Of a DNA stretch of 64,000 nt, positions 1 through 8,544 are shown one piece after another. Source of the stretch: Deltaproteobacteria bacterium (GTDB taxonomy: Bacteria > Desulfobacterota > Desulfobaccia > Desulfobaccales > 0-14-0-80-60-11). A program made the position numbers and the translations under genes. Each line of letters starts with the position of its first letter. The stretch's first letter is position 1. Below the pieces are notes generated by a model. That model worked only from the letters and a program-made list of their open reading frames with translations, searched no databases and was not told the DNA's origin. The DNA lies in the NCBI GenBank assembly GCA_030018495.1, contig JASEFS010000002.1, positions 1-64,000 of the forward strand, in the 5' to 3' direction.

Positions 1-1
1 C

Positions 2-61
2 CTCTACGACATGGCCATGCGCCGTGAACTGGAAGCCGCCGCCGCCGGGGAAGAGGCGTAA
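2..61 (+). CDS. C-terminal end of an unidentified protein (partial)
   Basis: Only the last 19 codons and a TAA stop at 59-61 lie in the window. The visible tail is acidic and alanine-rich, ending in GEEA. It is read in the same direction as acsB and ends about 80 bases before it, so it is probably the preceding gene of the CODH/ACS cluster. The tail is too short and too poorly conserved to decide between a CODH subunit, the small CFeSP subunit AcsD or another protein. Confidence 0.5.
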   Translation, partial: LYDMAMRRELEAAAAGEEA

Positions 62-70
62 AGGCTGAGC

Positions 71-97
71 AGGGGCTGTCTTTGGGCGGCAGCCCCT
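71..97 (+). other. Intercistronic hairpin upstream of acsB
   Basis: A perfect 8-bp inverted repeat (AGGGGCTG / CAGCCCCT) encloses an 11-base loop. It sits between the stop of the preceding gene and the acsB ribosome binding site. There is no T-run after it, so it looks like an mRNA-processing or stability hairpin, or a weak attenuator, rather than a full terminator. Confidence 0.5.
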
Positions 98-142
98 TCT
101 AAATAATTTCCTTTATGAAAAAGGAATAAGGAGGAAGCAACC

Positions 143-2374
143 GTGTCGAAAATCATTATCTCCGCCGCCATCCGCGGGGCTCATAAAATTGTCAATAACG
201 CCGCGGCCAAGTTGGACGAGGCCATAGCAAAGCACGGGGAAAACCAGGAAATCGGCTTTCCCAGTACCGCTTATTATCTACCCATCATTTACTCTTTGAT
301 GGGCGTCAAAATCGAAAAGCTCAAAGACGCCGTGCCGGTTATGAATCGCTGCAAACAGCTCCTGCCGCCGGTCCCGGCGGAAAAGTTCCACTTGCCCTAC
401 CTGGGCCCCGGCCTGGATGCAGGTTTGGCCACCCTCTTCGCCGAGGAGATCGCCGAAGCTATCCGCATCCTGGAGAACCCGGATTTTTACGTGGGTGGCG
501 AAGAGGTTATCGAAAAAGGCGCCAAGAACATTTGGCTGGGTCCTGCAGATGACACCATCATGCGGAAGCGGGGCATCGAATTTGTGGACGGCTCGGCCCC
601 CGGGTTTGCCGCCATCGTCGGCTCAGCTCCTTCGGTTCAGGAGGCCGTGGACCTGGTTTTGGAATACCAGAAAAAGAACCTTTACATCTTCTGCGCCGCC
701 CGGGACATTGAAGGCAAAACCTCGGTGCCCGAACAGCTTCTGGAAGCCGGCGTGCAGATCGGCTGGCCCACCCGCATCGTGCCCTTCAGCCCGGATATTT
801 CCGGTGCGGTCTTCGCTCTGGGCTTCGCCAACCGGGCCGCCATGGCCTTCGGCGGCGTCAAACCCGGGGCCGCTCTGAAGAACCTGATTTACAACAAGGA
901 TCGTATCTTCGCTTTCGTGAACGCAGTGAGCACGATTCCCGATGAGTGGTATGCCAACGCGGCCGGCGCCATCAACTACGGGTTCCCCACCATTACCAAC
1001 CAGGATATTCCTCAGGTGCTGCCCACCGGCATTTGCACCTACGAACACGTGGTCAGCAATGTGCCGATGAAGGAGCTCGGCGACAAATCCATCGAAGTGC
1101 GGGGCCTCAAAGTCAGCGTGACCCACATCGACATCCCGGTGAATTTCGGCGCCGCGTTTGAAGGCGAGCGGGTCCGCAAGGACGATCTCTACCTGGAATG
1201 CGGCGGCGGCAAGACCCAGGCCGTAGAGCTGGTTACCAGCAAACGCATGGACGAAGTGGAAGACGGGCATGTCGAGGTCATCGGCCCGGATATCCCGGAC
1301 CTGCCCACGGACAAGATTCCGGCGCGCCTGCCTATGGCCGTGGTGGTGGAAGTGGCCGGCCGCAACTTCCAGCCCGACTTTGAGCCCATCCTCGAGAGAC
1401 AGATTCATCACCTGGTGAACTACGCCCAGGGCATCATGCACATCGGGCAGCGAGACATCGCCTGGTACCGCATCGGCAAAGCCGCGGTTGAAAAGGGCTT
1501 CAACCTGAAGCACATCGGGGTGCTCTTGCACGCCAAATTCCACCAGGATTTCGGCGCCATTTTCGACAAATGCCAGGTCAAGATCTATACCGAGAAGGAC
1601 AAGGTTGACGAAATCACCGCCAAAGCCAGGGCGATTTACCATGAACGTGACGCCCGCGTGGAAGGCATGACCGACGAAACCACCGAAACCTATTACTCCT
1701 GCACCTTGTGCCAGTCCTTCGCGCCCAACCACGTCTGCGTGGTCAGCCCTGAAAGGACCGGCTTGTGCGGCGCCTATAACTGGATGGATTGCAAGGCTTC
1801 TTATGAAATCAACCCCACCGGTCCCAACCAGCCCATTCAAAAGGGCGAGACCCTGGATGAAAAATTGGGGAACTGGGCCGGCGTCAACGAGTTCGTGTTC
1901 AAGGCCTCCCGCCAGGCGGTCAGCTCGTACAACTTCTACAGCCTGGTGTACGACCCCATGACCACCTGCGGCTGCTGCGAGTGCATCTCGGCCATCCTGC
2001 CTATGTGCAACGGCGTGATGACCGTAAACCGTGACTACACCGGTGAAACTCCCTGCGGCATGAAGTTCACCACCCTGGCGGGCGTCATCGGCGGCGGCCA
2101 GGTGACTCCGGGGTTTGTGGGTCACAGCAAGTATAATGTCACCCAGCGCAAATTCATCATCGGGGACGGCGGCTTGGCCCGAGTGGTCTGGATGCCCACC
2201 AGCCTCAAAGACGAGCTGCGCGAGCGGCTCATCAAACGGGGTGAGGAGTTGGGCATACCTGACCTCATCGACCGCATCGCCGATGAAACAGTGGGGGTCA
2301 CGGAAGATGAAATCCTGCCGTGGCTGACGGAGAAGCAACATCCGGCCCTGTCTATGGACCCGATTATCGGGTAA
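143..2374 (+). CDS. acsB: Acetyl-CoA synthase, catalytic subunit of CODH/ACS
   Basis: This 743-aa protein joins CO, the CFeSP-bound methyl group and CoA into acetyl-CoA (or cleaves it in reverse). Its length is close to that of the Moorella enzyme. The A-cluster ligands are visible: C520, C523, C532 and C542 for the Fe4S4 cubane, and the C609-G610-C611 motif that holds the distal nickel. All are shifted by 14 residues from the Moorella numbering. Translation starts at GTG 143, chosen because a strong AAGGAGG lies at 128-134. acsC and acsE follow on the same strand, so it is part of a Wood-Ljungdahl carbonyl-branch operon. The direction of flux in this organism cannot be read from the sequence. 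Confidence 0.97.
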   Translation: MSKIIISAAIRGAHKIVNNAAAKLDEAIAKHGENQEIGFPSTAYYLPIIYSLMGVKIEKLKDAVPVMNRCKQLLPPVPAEKFHLPYLGPGLDAGLATLFAEEIAEAIRILENPDFYVGGEEVIEKGAKNIWLGPADDTIMRKRGIEFVDGSAPGFAAIVGSAPSVQEAVDLVLEYQKKNLYIFCAARDIEGKTSVPEQLLEAGVQIGWPTRIVPFSPDISGAVFALGFANRAAMAFGGVKPGAALKNLIYNKDRIFAFVNAVSTIPDEWYANAAGAINYGFPTITNQDIPQVLPTGICTYEHVVSNVPMKELGDKSIEVRGLKVSVTHIDIPVNFGAAFEGERVRKDDLYLECGGGKTQAVELVTSKRMDEVEDGHVEVIGPDIPDLPTDKIPARLPMAVVVEVAGRNFQPDFEPILERQIHHLVNYAQGIMHIGQRDIAWYRIGKAAVEKGFNLKHIGVLLHAKFHQDFGAIFDKCQVKIYTEKDKVDEITAKARAIYHERDARVEGMTDETTETYYSCTLCQSFAPNHVCVVSPERTGLCGAYNWMDCKASYEINPTGPNQPIQKGETLDEKLGNWAGVNEFVFKASRQAVSSYNFYSLVYDPMTTCGCCECISAILPMCNGVMTVNRDYTGETPCGMKFTTLAGVIGGGQVTPGFVGHSKYNVTQRKFIIGDGGLARVVWMPTSLKDELRERLIKRGEELGIPDLIDRIADETVGVTEDEILPWLTEKQHPALSMDPIIG

Positions 2375-2382
2375 GACTAACC

Positions 2383-2411
2383 AAGGCCAGGAGGGTCGCC
2401 CTCCTGGCCTT
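2383..2411 (+). other. Strong intercistronic hairpin between acsB and acsC
   Basis: A 13-bp perfect stem (AAGGCCAGGAGGG / CCCTCCTGGCCTT) has a 3-base TCG loop and begins nine bases after the acsB stop. The following bases are T-rich but interrupted (TTCTCCTGATTTTT). It could act as a partial terminator or a 3'-end stabiliser that lets acsB be made in excess of acsC. Confidence 0.65.
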
Positions 2412-2518
2412 TCTCCTGATTTTTGTAGTAGTAGTGAATCTAAGAAAGACCCACTGGGCTGGCGCAGGGAAAAATGCCACCCAAGCGGCCGAACTGCCAT
2501 GGATAAGGAGAGTTAACG

Positions 2519-3859
2519 ATGGCTTTAACTGGAATTGAAATTTTTAAACTTTTGGCCAAAACCAATTGCAAGGAGTGCGGCTATCCCACTTGTTTGGCCT
2601 TTGCCATGGCCTTGGCCAGCGGCAAGGCGGAATTGGATGCCTGTCCCTACGTATCGGAGGACGTAAGGGAGAAACTGGCCGAGGCCTCTGCTCCGCCTAT
2701 CCGGCCGGTAAAAATCGGCATGAAGGATCAAATGAAGACCATCGGCGGCGAAACGGTGATGTTCCGCCACGAAAAGACCTTTTTTAATCCGACCCTCATC
2801 GCCGGTCTGCTAACCACTGCCATGTCCGATGCGGATGTGGACGCCAAAATCGAAACTTTCAACAAGATGCAGTTTGAGCGCGTGGGCCTGAACCTGCGTC
2901 CGGAAATGTTTGCCATCAAAGACGCGGACGGCGACGCGGCCAAGTTTGCCGCGTTGGTCAAAAAGGTCATGGACAAGAGCGACGCCGCCATCATGCTGAT
3001 GAGCGACAAGGCGGAGGTGCTCAAAGCCGGGGCGGAAGTGGCCAAAGAGCGCCGGCCGGTGCTCTATGCCGCCACTGCTGACAATGCTGACGCCATGGGC
3101 GCTCTGGCCAAAGAACTGGATCTGCCTCTGGTAGCCAAAGCCAAGGACTATGACGCATTGGCGGACCTGACCTCCAAGCTCACCGGCATGGGGCTCAAGG
3201 ACCTCCTCCTGGACTGCGAGCACCGCTCCATAAAAGAGGCATTCCAGGACCAGGTCGTTTTTCGCCGGGCTGCCTTGGTGCCCAAGTTCCGGCCTTTCGG
3301 GTTCCCCACCGTGACCTTCCCGTGTGAAATGACTGATGACCCGATGAAAGAAACTCTTTACGCCGCCACCTTCATTGCCAAATACGGCGGCATCGTGGTG
3401 CTTTCCGACTTGGTCCCCCACACGGTCTTTCCCCTTCTCCTGGAGCGGTTAAATATTTACACCGATCCGCAGAAGCCCATGATCGTCACCCAGGGAATCT
3501 ACCCCATCAACAATCCGGACGAAAATTCGCCCATAGCCATCACCACCAACTTTGCGCTTACCTACTTCATCGTGTCCGGCGAAATCGAAGGCAGCAAGGT
3601 GCCCACCTGGCTTTTGATCATGGACACCGAGGGTCTGTCGGTCATGACTGCCTGGGCCGCGGGCAAGTTCGTAGGCGACGCGGTGGGCATGTTCGTCAAA
3701 AAGAGCGGCATCGAAGAAAAGGCCAAAACCCGCACCTTGATCATCCCTGGCTATGCCGCGGCCATCAGCGGTGATTTGGAAGAGGAATTGCCTAACTGGA
3801 AGATCCTGATCGGCCCTCGGGAGGCTTCCCATATCCCGGCCTTCCTGAAGTCCCTGTAA
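2519..3859 (+). CDS. acsC: Corrinoid iron-sulfur protein, large subunit
   Basis: This 446-aa protein is the large subunit of the CFeSP, which carries the methyl group from methyl-tetrahydrofolate to acetyl-CoA synthase. The N-terminal Fe4S4 motif is clear: C17-x2-C20-x4-C25-x16-C42. The remainder fits the TIM-barrel and C-terminal corrinoid-binding regions of the family. The ATG at 2519 has AAGGAG at 2505-2510. The small subunit gene acsD is not between acsC and acsE. Either it lies outside the window or the order is rearranged; the partial gene at the left edge is one candidate. Confidence 0.95.
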   Translation: MALTGIEIFKLLAKTNCKECGYPTCLAFAMALASGKAELDACPYVSEDVREKLAEASAPPIRPVKIGMKDQMKTIGGETVMFRHEKTFFNPTLIAGLLTTAMSDADVDAKIETFNKMQFERVGLNLRPEMFAIKDADGDAAKFAALVKKVMDKSDAAIMLMSDKAEVLKAGAEVAKERRPVLYAATADNADAMGALAKELDLPLVAKAKDYDALADLTSKLTGMGLKDLLLDCEHRSIKEAFQDQVVFRRAALVPKFRPFGFPTVTFPCEMTDDPMKETLYAATFIAKYGGIVVLSDLVPHTVFPLLLERLNIYTDPQKPMIVTQGIYPINNPDENSPIAITTNFALTYFIVSGEIEGSKVPTWLLIMDTEGLSVMTAWAAGKFVGDAVGMFVKKSGIEEKAKTRTLIIPGYAAAISGDLEEELPNWKILIGPREASHIPAFLKSL

Positions 3860-3888
3860 CAACGGGATAAGGCAGCTAGGCAGAACGA

Positions 3889-3913
3889 CAGGAGGCCGGC
3901 TCATGGCCTCCTG
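3889..3913 (+). other. Intercistronic hairpin between acsC and acsE
   Basis: A 9-bp perfect stem (CAGGAGGCC / GGCCTCCTG) has a 7-base loop and no T-run. It resembles the acsB-acsC hairpin in base content (GGCC/AGGAGG core), which suggests a shared role in processing or stabilising the transcript. Confidence 0.5.
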
Positions 3914-3943
3914 CCACCTATACTAGAGAGAGGGAGTCACCTG

Positions 3944-4837
3944 ATGAGTGAAAAATTTTACCGCATCGGCGAAAACCTGAATGTGGTGACCAAGGTGTAC
4001 GGTCAGGCTATGAAGGACCGGAACCCAAAGCCCCTTCAGGAACTAGCAGTGAAAGAAGCTGAAAAAGGGGTGGATTTTATCGACGTCAACATCGGCCCGG
4101 CTCGCAAAGGCGGGGAAGAGTTGATGGAATGGATTGTTAAGATCATCCAGGAAGTGGTCCCCAACGTGCCTTTGGCCCTGGACACTTCAAATATCGCGGC
4201 CATGGAAGCGGGGCTGAAGGTTCACAAAGGCAAGGCGCTGATCAACTCCATCATGGCCCGGCCGGAGCGCATGGACGGCATGATGCCCCTGGTGCGCAAG
4301 TATGACGCCGATATGATCGGCCTCCTGTGGGGACCGGAGGGGATGCCCCGGGACGAGCACGAACGGGGCATGCTCACCGCGGAAATCCTGGCCAAGGCTG
4401 CGGAATACGACATTCCCAATGAGTCCATCTGGTTCGACCCCATCATCGCGCCGCTGAACATTCAACAGCAGCAGCTTATGTCGGTGCTGGAGTACATGAA
4501 AATGCTCGGAGATATGGCCCCGGGCTCCAAGTCCACCTGCGGTCTGTCCAACTCCAGCAACGGTGTGCCCGAGCACCTGCGGCCTATTATCAACCGTACC
4601 TACGTCATCATGCTGCAGCGCTACGGCATGGTAAGCGCCATCGTGGACGCGTTTGACGATGAGCTGGCGGATGTGGTGGCCGGCAGAAAGCCTGAGGCCG
4701 TGAAAGTCGTTTATGACGTCATGGACGGCAAACCGGTGGATATCGGCTCTCTTCCCAAGGACCTCCAGAACTATGCCAAAACGGCCCGGGTCATTATGGG
4801 CCAGGTGTTGTTCTCGGACTCCTGGCTGGAGGTTTAA
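3944..4837 (+). CDS. acsE: 5-methyltetrahydrofolate:corrinoid/iron-sulfur protein methyltransferase
   Basis: AcsE moves the methyl group from methyl-tetrahydrofolate to the cobalt of the CFeSP. The 297-aa sequence has the pterin-binding TIM-barrel signature, with an early GENLNV segment and FIDVNIGPARKGGEE. Mid-protein blocks (LLWGPEG, WFDPIIAPL, STCGLSNSSNG) are typical of AcsE. It is about 35 residues longer than the Moorella protein, mainly at the C-terminus. The ATG at 3944 is preceded by GAGGGAG. It is the last gene of the cluster and is followed by a strong terminator. Confidence 0.94.
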   Translation: MSEKFYRIGENLNVVTKVYGQAMKDRNPKPLQELAVKEAEKGVDFIDVNIGPARKGGEELMEWIVKIIQEVVPNVPLALDTSNIAAMEAGLKVHKGKALINSIMARPERMDGMMPLVRKYDADMIGLLWGPEGMPRDEHERGMLTAEILAKAAEYDIPNESIWFDPIIAPLNIQQQQLMSVLEYMKMLGDMAPGSKSTCGLSNSSNGVPEHLRPIINRTYVIMLQRYGMVSAIVDAFDDELADVVAGRKPEAVKVVYDVMDGKPVDIGSLPKDLQNYAKTARVIMGQVLFSDSWLEV

Positions 4838-4900
4838 CAGGATTTAGAAGATTTGCGGATGGCAGGGAGCTGTCTTCTTTTGCCTTGCGGCGGTCAGAGT

Positions 4901-4926
4901 GCGGCCATGCTCTGGCCGCTTTTTTT
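4901..4926 (+). terminator. Rho-independent terminator after acsE
   Basis: A GCGGCCA / TGGCCGC stem with a 5-base loop is followed directly by seven T residues (4920-4926). It ends the acsB-acsC-acsE transcript before the convergent LOG-like gene. Confidence 0.9.
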
Positions 4927-4940
4927 GGTAATTTTCAATT

Positions 4941-5411
4941 TTATGCTTTAAAGAAAGACAGAGCCAAATCAACTGCCTCACGTGCACCGTCGGCCCGGTT
5001 TAAGCCGGGCAGGTCCCAATCCGCCTTCAGGGCCGCCACCGGCTTCCCCAGTTTCAAGGCGATGGCCGCCTCGGAAATGGTGCCGTAGCTGCCGTCCACC
5101 GCAATGAGTGCGTCCGCCGAGTGCGCGATGATGATGTTGCGGGCGTGGCCCAGGTTGGTGGCGATGCTGAAAGTCAGAAAAGGATTGGCGCGGCTGCGGT
5201 CGGCATCCGGTAGGATGCCGATGGCCACGCCGCCCGCCTCCGCGGCCCCCCGGGCCGCCGCGGCCATCACGCCCCCTAAGCCGCCGCACAGCAGCACCGC
5301 TCCCCGCCGGGCGATTTCCCGCCCCACTTCGCGGGCCGCCTCCAGGCTGGCCGGGTCAGCCTCGCCGCCGCCGATCACCGCAATATAGCAAGGTTTCCCC
5401 ACCTCTTGCAT
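4941..5411 (-). CDS. LOG/SLOG-fold protein of the TIGR00725 type
   Basis: This 156-aa Rossmann-fold protein has an N-terminal AVIGGGEA, then a GGLGGVM nucleotide-site motif and GSYGTISEAA, the GxxGTxxE signature of the LOG (lysine decarboxylase-like) superfamily. Cytokinin-type LOG enzymes remove ribose 5-phosphate from nucleotides. This shorter subgroup has no established substrate, so only a nucleotide-binding or hydrolase role is supported. It is convergent with acsE and divergent from the M48 peptidase. Confidence 0.85.
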   Translation of the reverse strand: MQEVGKPCYIAVIGGGEADPASLEAAREVGREIARRGAVLLCGGLGGVMAAAARGAAEAGGVAIGILPDADRSRANPFLTFSIATNLGHARNIIIAHSADALIAVDGSYGTISEAAIALKLGKPVAALKADWDLPGLNRADGAREAVDLALSFFKA

Positions 5412-5540
5412 TCGCCGCCTCCCCCCTAAATTTATGTTAAACTATTTTAGCACCGGGATTAACAAAAGTCCTTGCCGGAGTTTCTGAAGTAATAAAGGCA
5501 AGCACATAGTTTGCCCTAATCTTCCCAGTGAGGCGGCGGT

Positions 5541-6464
5541 ATGAGGCAGGACAGGGACAACGGCGGCAACCGGGGAAGGAAATCTCAGGAGGGGGCGCCC
5601 TTTGCTTTTGACGGGGACTTTTGGGCTCTTTGCCTGGTGGTCGGCATCGTGGTGTGGCTCTCGGGGTGCAGCACTGTGCCTTACACCGGCCGGCAACAAC
5701 TCCTCATGGTCTCGCAAGGGCAGGAGATTTCTTTAGGATATCAGGCTTTTGAGCAGGTGAAGCGGCAATCACGGCCCGCCCGGGACCCAAGACTTCATGA
5801 AGTAACTCAGCGGGTGGGGGAGCGCCTGGCCAGAGCCGCGGACCGGCCCGATTTCCGCTGGGAGTTTGTGGTCCTGGAACACCCACAGGCCAACGCCTTT
5901 TGCCTGCCGGGCGGCAAGGTGGGCGTTTACAGCGGCTTGTTTAAACACATACAGAGCGACACGGACCTGGCCACGGTGATCAGCCATGAGACGGCCCACG
6001 TGCTGGCCCGCCACGCCGGCGAGCGCTTGAGCCAATCCCAACTGGCCCAACTGGGCGGCCTGGGCCTGGGCATGGCCATGATGGGGGCCGGCCCGGCCGC
6101 CGGGCAAACCGCCATGCTGGGCTACAATCTGGGGACGCAGTACGGCGTCCTGCTGCCTTACAACCGCAAACAGGAGTACGAAGCGGATAGAATCGGCATG
6201 ATTTTGATGGCCAAAGCCGGCTACGACCCGGCCCAGGCCGTGGACTTCTGGCGGCGCTTCGCCTATGCCAAGCGGGACAAGATGGCCATGCCCGCGTTCC
6301 TCTCCTCCCACCCCTCCGACGGCGACCGCATCCGGGCCATGGAGGCTTCGCTGGTGGAGGCGCGGCGGTACTTCCAGCCTCAGCTTGCCAATCAAACCCG
6401 CCCCGAAATGCCGCAACCCGCCTCGCGTTGGCAGAGGCATGAGAACAGGCCGGTCAAGCCATAA
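5541..6464 (+). CDS. M48-family metallopeptidase lipoprotein (BepA/LoiP-like)
   Basis: A 307-aa zinc peptidase. The N-terminus has about 27 polar residues, then a hydrophobic helix ending in a lipobox (L40-S41-G42-C43), so it is probably a lipoprotein facing the periplasm. The zinc motif is H149-E150-x2-H153 in ISHETAHVLARH, and the third ligand is likely the glutamate of YEADRIG near residue 216. Relatives degrade misassembled outer-membrane proteins. The long polar leader before the hydrophobic stretch is unusual, and the true start could be further in, but no better start with a ribosome site is obvious. It is monocistronic between divergent and convergent neighbours. Confidence 0.9.
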   Translation: MRQDRDNGGNRGRKSQEGAPFAFDGDFWALCLVVGIVVWLSGCSTVPYTGRQQLLMVSQGQEISLGYQAFEQVKRQSRPARDPRLHEVTQRVGERLARAADRPDFRWEFVVLEHPQANAFCLPGGKVGVYSGLFKHIQSDTDLATVISHETAHVLARHAGERLSQSQLAQLGGLGLGMAMMGAGPAAGQTAMLGYNLGTQYGVLLPYNRKQEYEADRIGMILMAKAGYDPAQAVDFWRRFAYAKRDKMAMPAFLSSHPSDGDRIRAMEASLVEARRYFQPQLANQTRPEMPQPASRWQRHENRPVKP

Positions 6465-6516
6465 CTCTTCTTGTGGCGTCTCATCAGAAGGCTGGGAATG
6501 CTGCTTTATGGGTCTT

Positions 6517-6549
6517 AGCTGAAAGCTGAAGGCTGAGCGCTGACAGCTG
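6517..6549. repeat. 7-base tandem repeat array, AGCTGAA type
   Basis: Consecutive 7-base units read AGCTGAA, AGCTGAA, GGCTGAG, CGCTGAC and a partial AGCTG, followed by a T-run. It lies in the gap between the convergent M48 and selB genes. The internal complementarity of GCTGA/CAGC may also let it fold. It belongs to a set of period-7 arrays seen at several gene ends in this window. Confidence 0.75.
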
Positions 6550-6553
6550 TTTT

Positions 6554-8473
6554 TTACACCGCCTCCCGCAGCCGCCGGGCCTCGCCCACCCTGACCGTCA
6601 CCCGGTTCGTATCGAAATACTCCAAAAGCGGGATGGTGAACTTGCGGGTGGTGTTGGTCAGGTCCTTGAACTGGGGCACCGTGATTTCGCCGTGTTTCTT
6701 CAGGAAGGCCACCAGGTCGGCTTTCAATTTTTCCATGGCGTCGGCGTGGAAGTAGAAATCTTCCTTCACTTTGATGAGTTTCCCCTGGTTCACCAAAACG
6801 GGAAGAAGCTGCTGGATTTTAGGGAGAGGGGCCTTCAGCGCGGCTTCCGCTTCCTTCAAGGTGGGCGGCGTGAGCTGACCCCGCCGGTAAAGGGCTTCCA
6901 GACCTTTGAGGAGCTCCTCCTGCTCCCCGGCCACTTGCACCTTGTGGGCGCTCAGGCGCACCAAGTCGCGCTCCGCGACGATTTTCCCTTGTCGGCTCAA
7001 GCGGCTTAATAAAAAGTTGAACAGCCTGGTCTCCACCCCGCGAGGCAGTTGGGTGCGCAGCTCCTCCTTTGAGAGCCCCGGCTTCAGAGGATGCTTCTGA
7101 TGGTAGGCTTTAAGATGTTGAATGATCCGCTCTTCCAAATTATCGGCCACCGCGGTCAGGACGTAGCGCTCGTTCTCCGGGTCGAACTTGAGGATTTCGC
7201 CCTTGCCGGACAGACTTGCCAACTCCTGCTGCAGCGCGGCGGCCTCCCAATTCACCAGCGCGGCCAACTCTTTCCGGGAGCGCCCCGCGGGTCCGGCCTC
7301 TTCAAGATACACCCGCAACTGGCTGGCCGGGTCCCCGGCCATCAGGGTTTCCAGATCGTGCGCCACCTTTTCCTGGAAACGTTTATGGCGCATGGGCTTG
7401 ATATGGAGTATCCGGCCGCCGCCCCAGGTGATGGCCGGAGAAAGGTTGCGGATGACGAAGCGATCTCCGGGCTTCAGGGCCAGCGGCTCCCGGAGCAGAA
7501 ACTGCACGAACCCCGCGTCTCCCGGCGCCAGTTCCTCGGCGTTTAACAGCAGTCCCACCGCCACGGTTTCGCTGGTACCCGTGTGGAAACGGACCAGATG
7601 CCGGTGTTTTATGGGACGGGGAGCGGTGTCCAACACTTCCAAAAAGGTGTCCAGGCGGCGGGTGGAGATGAGGGCTCCAGGGGTGGCCACCACCATGCCG
7701 CGCTCTACGTCCTCCTTCTCCAACCCCTGGAGATTCACCGCGGCGCGGCTCCCGGCCACGATTTCTTCTACCGATTTGCCGTGCATTTGCAGAGTCCGCA
7801 CCCGGGCCTTGAACTCGGGAGGATAAATGACTACCGCGTCGCCTACCTTGAGGCTCCCGGAAATGGCCGTGCCGGTGACCACGGTGCCGAACCCCTTGAT
7901 AGTGAAAACCCGGTCGACAGGGAGGCGAAAGATGCCGGTGGCCGGCTTGCGCGGCACCCGGGAGGCCAATTCAGCCAAGACGGCAAGCAGTTCCTCCGTT
8001 CCCGCTCCTGTAACCGCCGAGAAGCGCACCATAGGCGCGTTCTCCAGAAAAGTGCCTCGGAGCGCGTCGCGCACTTCCTCTTCCACCAATTCCAGCCATT
8101 CCTCCTCCACCAAATCTGTTTTAGTGAGGACAACCAGCCCCGTTTTTACCTGCAGGAGCTGACAGATCTCCATGTGCTCCCGGGTCTGGGGCATCACGCC
8201 TTCGTCCGCGGCAATAACCAGCGCCACCAGGTCCATGCCTGTGGCCCCGGCCACCATATGCCGCACGAACCGCTCGTGGCCGGGCACATCCACGATGCCC
8301 AGAAGCTGGCCGGTGGGCAGAGTAAGGTAGGCGAAGCCCAACTCGATGGTGATGCCCCGGAGCTTCTCCTCTTTCAGGCGGTCCGGGTCGATCCCGGTGA
8401 GTCTCTTGATCAGGGAGCTTTTGCCGTGGTCGATATGGCCCGCAGTTCCTAAAATAATGGGTGCCGTGGTCAT
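6554..8473 (-). CDS. selB: Selenocysteine-specific elongation factor SelB
   Basis: SelB is the GTPase that brings Sec-tRNA to UGA codons marked by a SECIS hairpin. This 639-aa protein opens with the GTPase motif GHIDHGKSS (residues 12-20), has DVPGHERF and TKTD motifs in domain I, two beta-barrel domains to about residue 360, and a C-terminal run of winged-helix domains that bind SECIS RNA. The ATG at 8473 is used; no strong ribosome site is visible. It follows rng on the same strand with a 71-base gap. selA, selC and any recognisable selenoprotein gene are outside the window. Confidence 0.96.
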   Translation of the reverse strand: MTTAPIILGTAGHIDHGKSSLIKRLTGIDPDRLKEEKLRGITIELGFAYLTLPTGQLLGIVDVPGHERFVRHMVAGATGMDLVALVIAADEGVMPQTREHMEICQLLQVKTGLVVLTKTDLVEEEWLELVEEEVRDALRGTFLENAPMVRFSAVTGAGTEELLAVLAELASRVPRKPATGIFRLPVDRVFTIKGFGTVVTGTAISGSLKVGDAVVIYPPEFKARVRTLQMHGKSVEEIVAGSRAAVNLQGLEKEDVERGMVVATPGALISTRRLDTFLEVLDTAPRPIKHRHLVRFHTGTSETVAVGLLLNAEELAPGDAGFVQFLLREPLALKPGDRFVIRNLSPAITWGGGRILHIKPMRHKRFQEKVAHDLETLMAGDPASQLRVYLEEAGPAGRSRKELAALVNWEAAALQQELASLSGKGEILKFDPENERYVLTAVADNLEERIIQHLKAYHQKHPLKPGLSKEELRTQLPRGVETRLFNFLLSRLSRQGKIVAERDLVRLSAHKVQVAGEQEELLKGLEALYRRGQLTPPTLKEAEAALKAPLPKIQQLLPVLVNQGKLIKVKEDFYFHADAMEKLKADLVAFLKKHGEITVPQFKDLTNTTRKFTIPLLEYFDTNRVTVRVGEARRLREAV

Positions 8474-8544
8474 AATAGAAACCCTGAGAGTTGTATTCGA
8501 GTCAAATGGGTTTATTCTATATACAAGGCTTTGCAGACACTTGG

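Noticed and set aside
623-2500. A 625-codon open frame on the minus strand opposite acsB
   Set aside because: It lies antisense to a gene with all catalytic residues intact, shows biased low-complexity content and no domain. It is a by-product of high GC.
2320-2538. Possible small membrane protein between acsB and acsC
   Set aside because: It overlaps the acsB end and the hairpin, and its hydrophobic part is the translation of that hairpin. No ribosome site.
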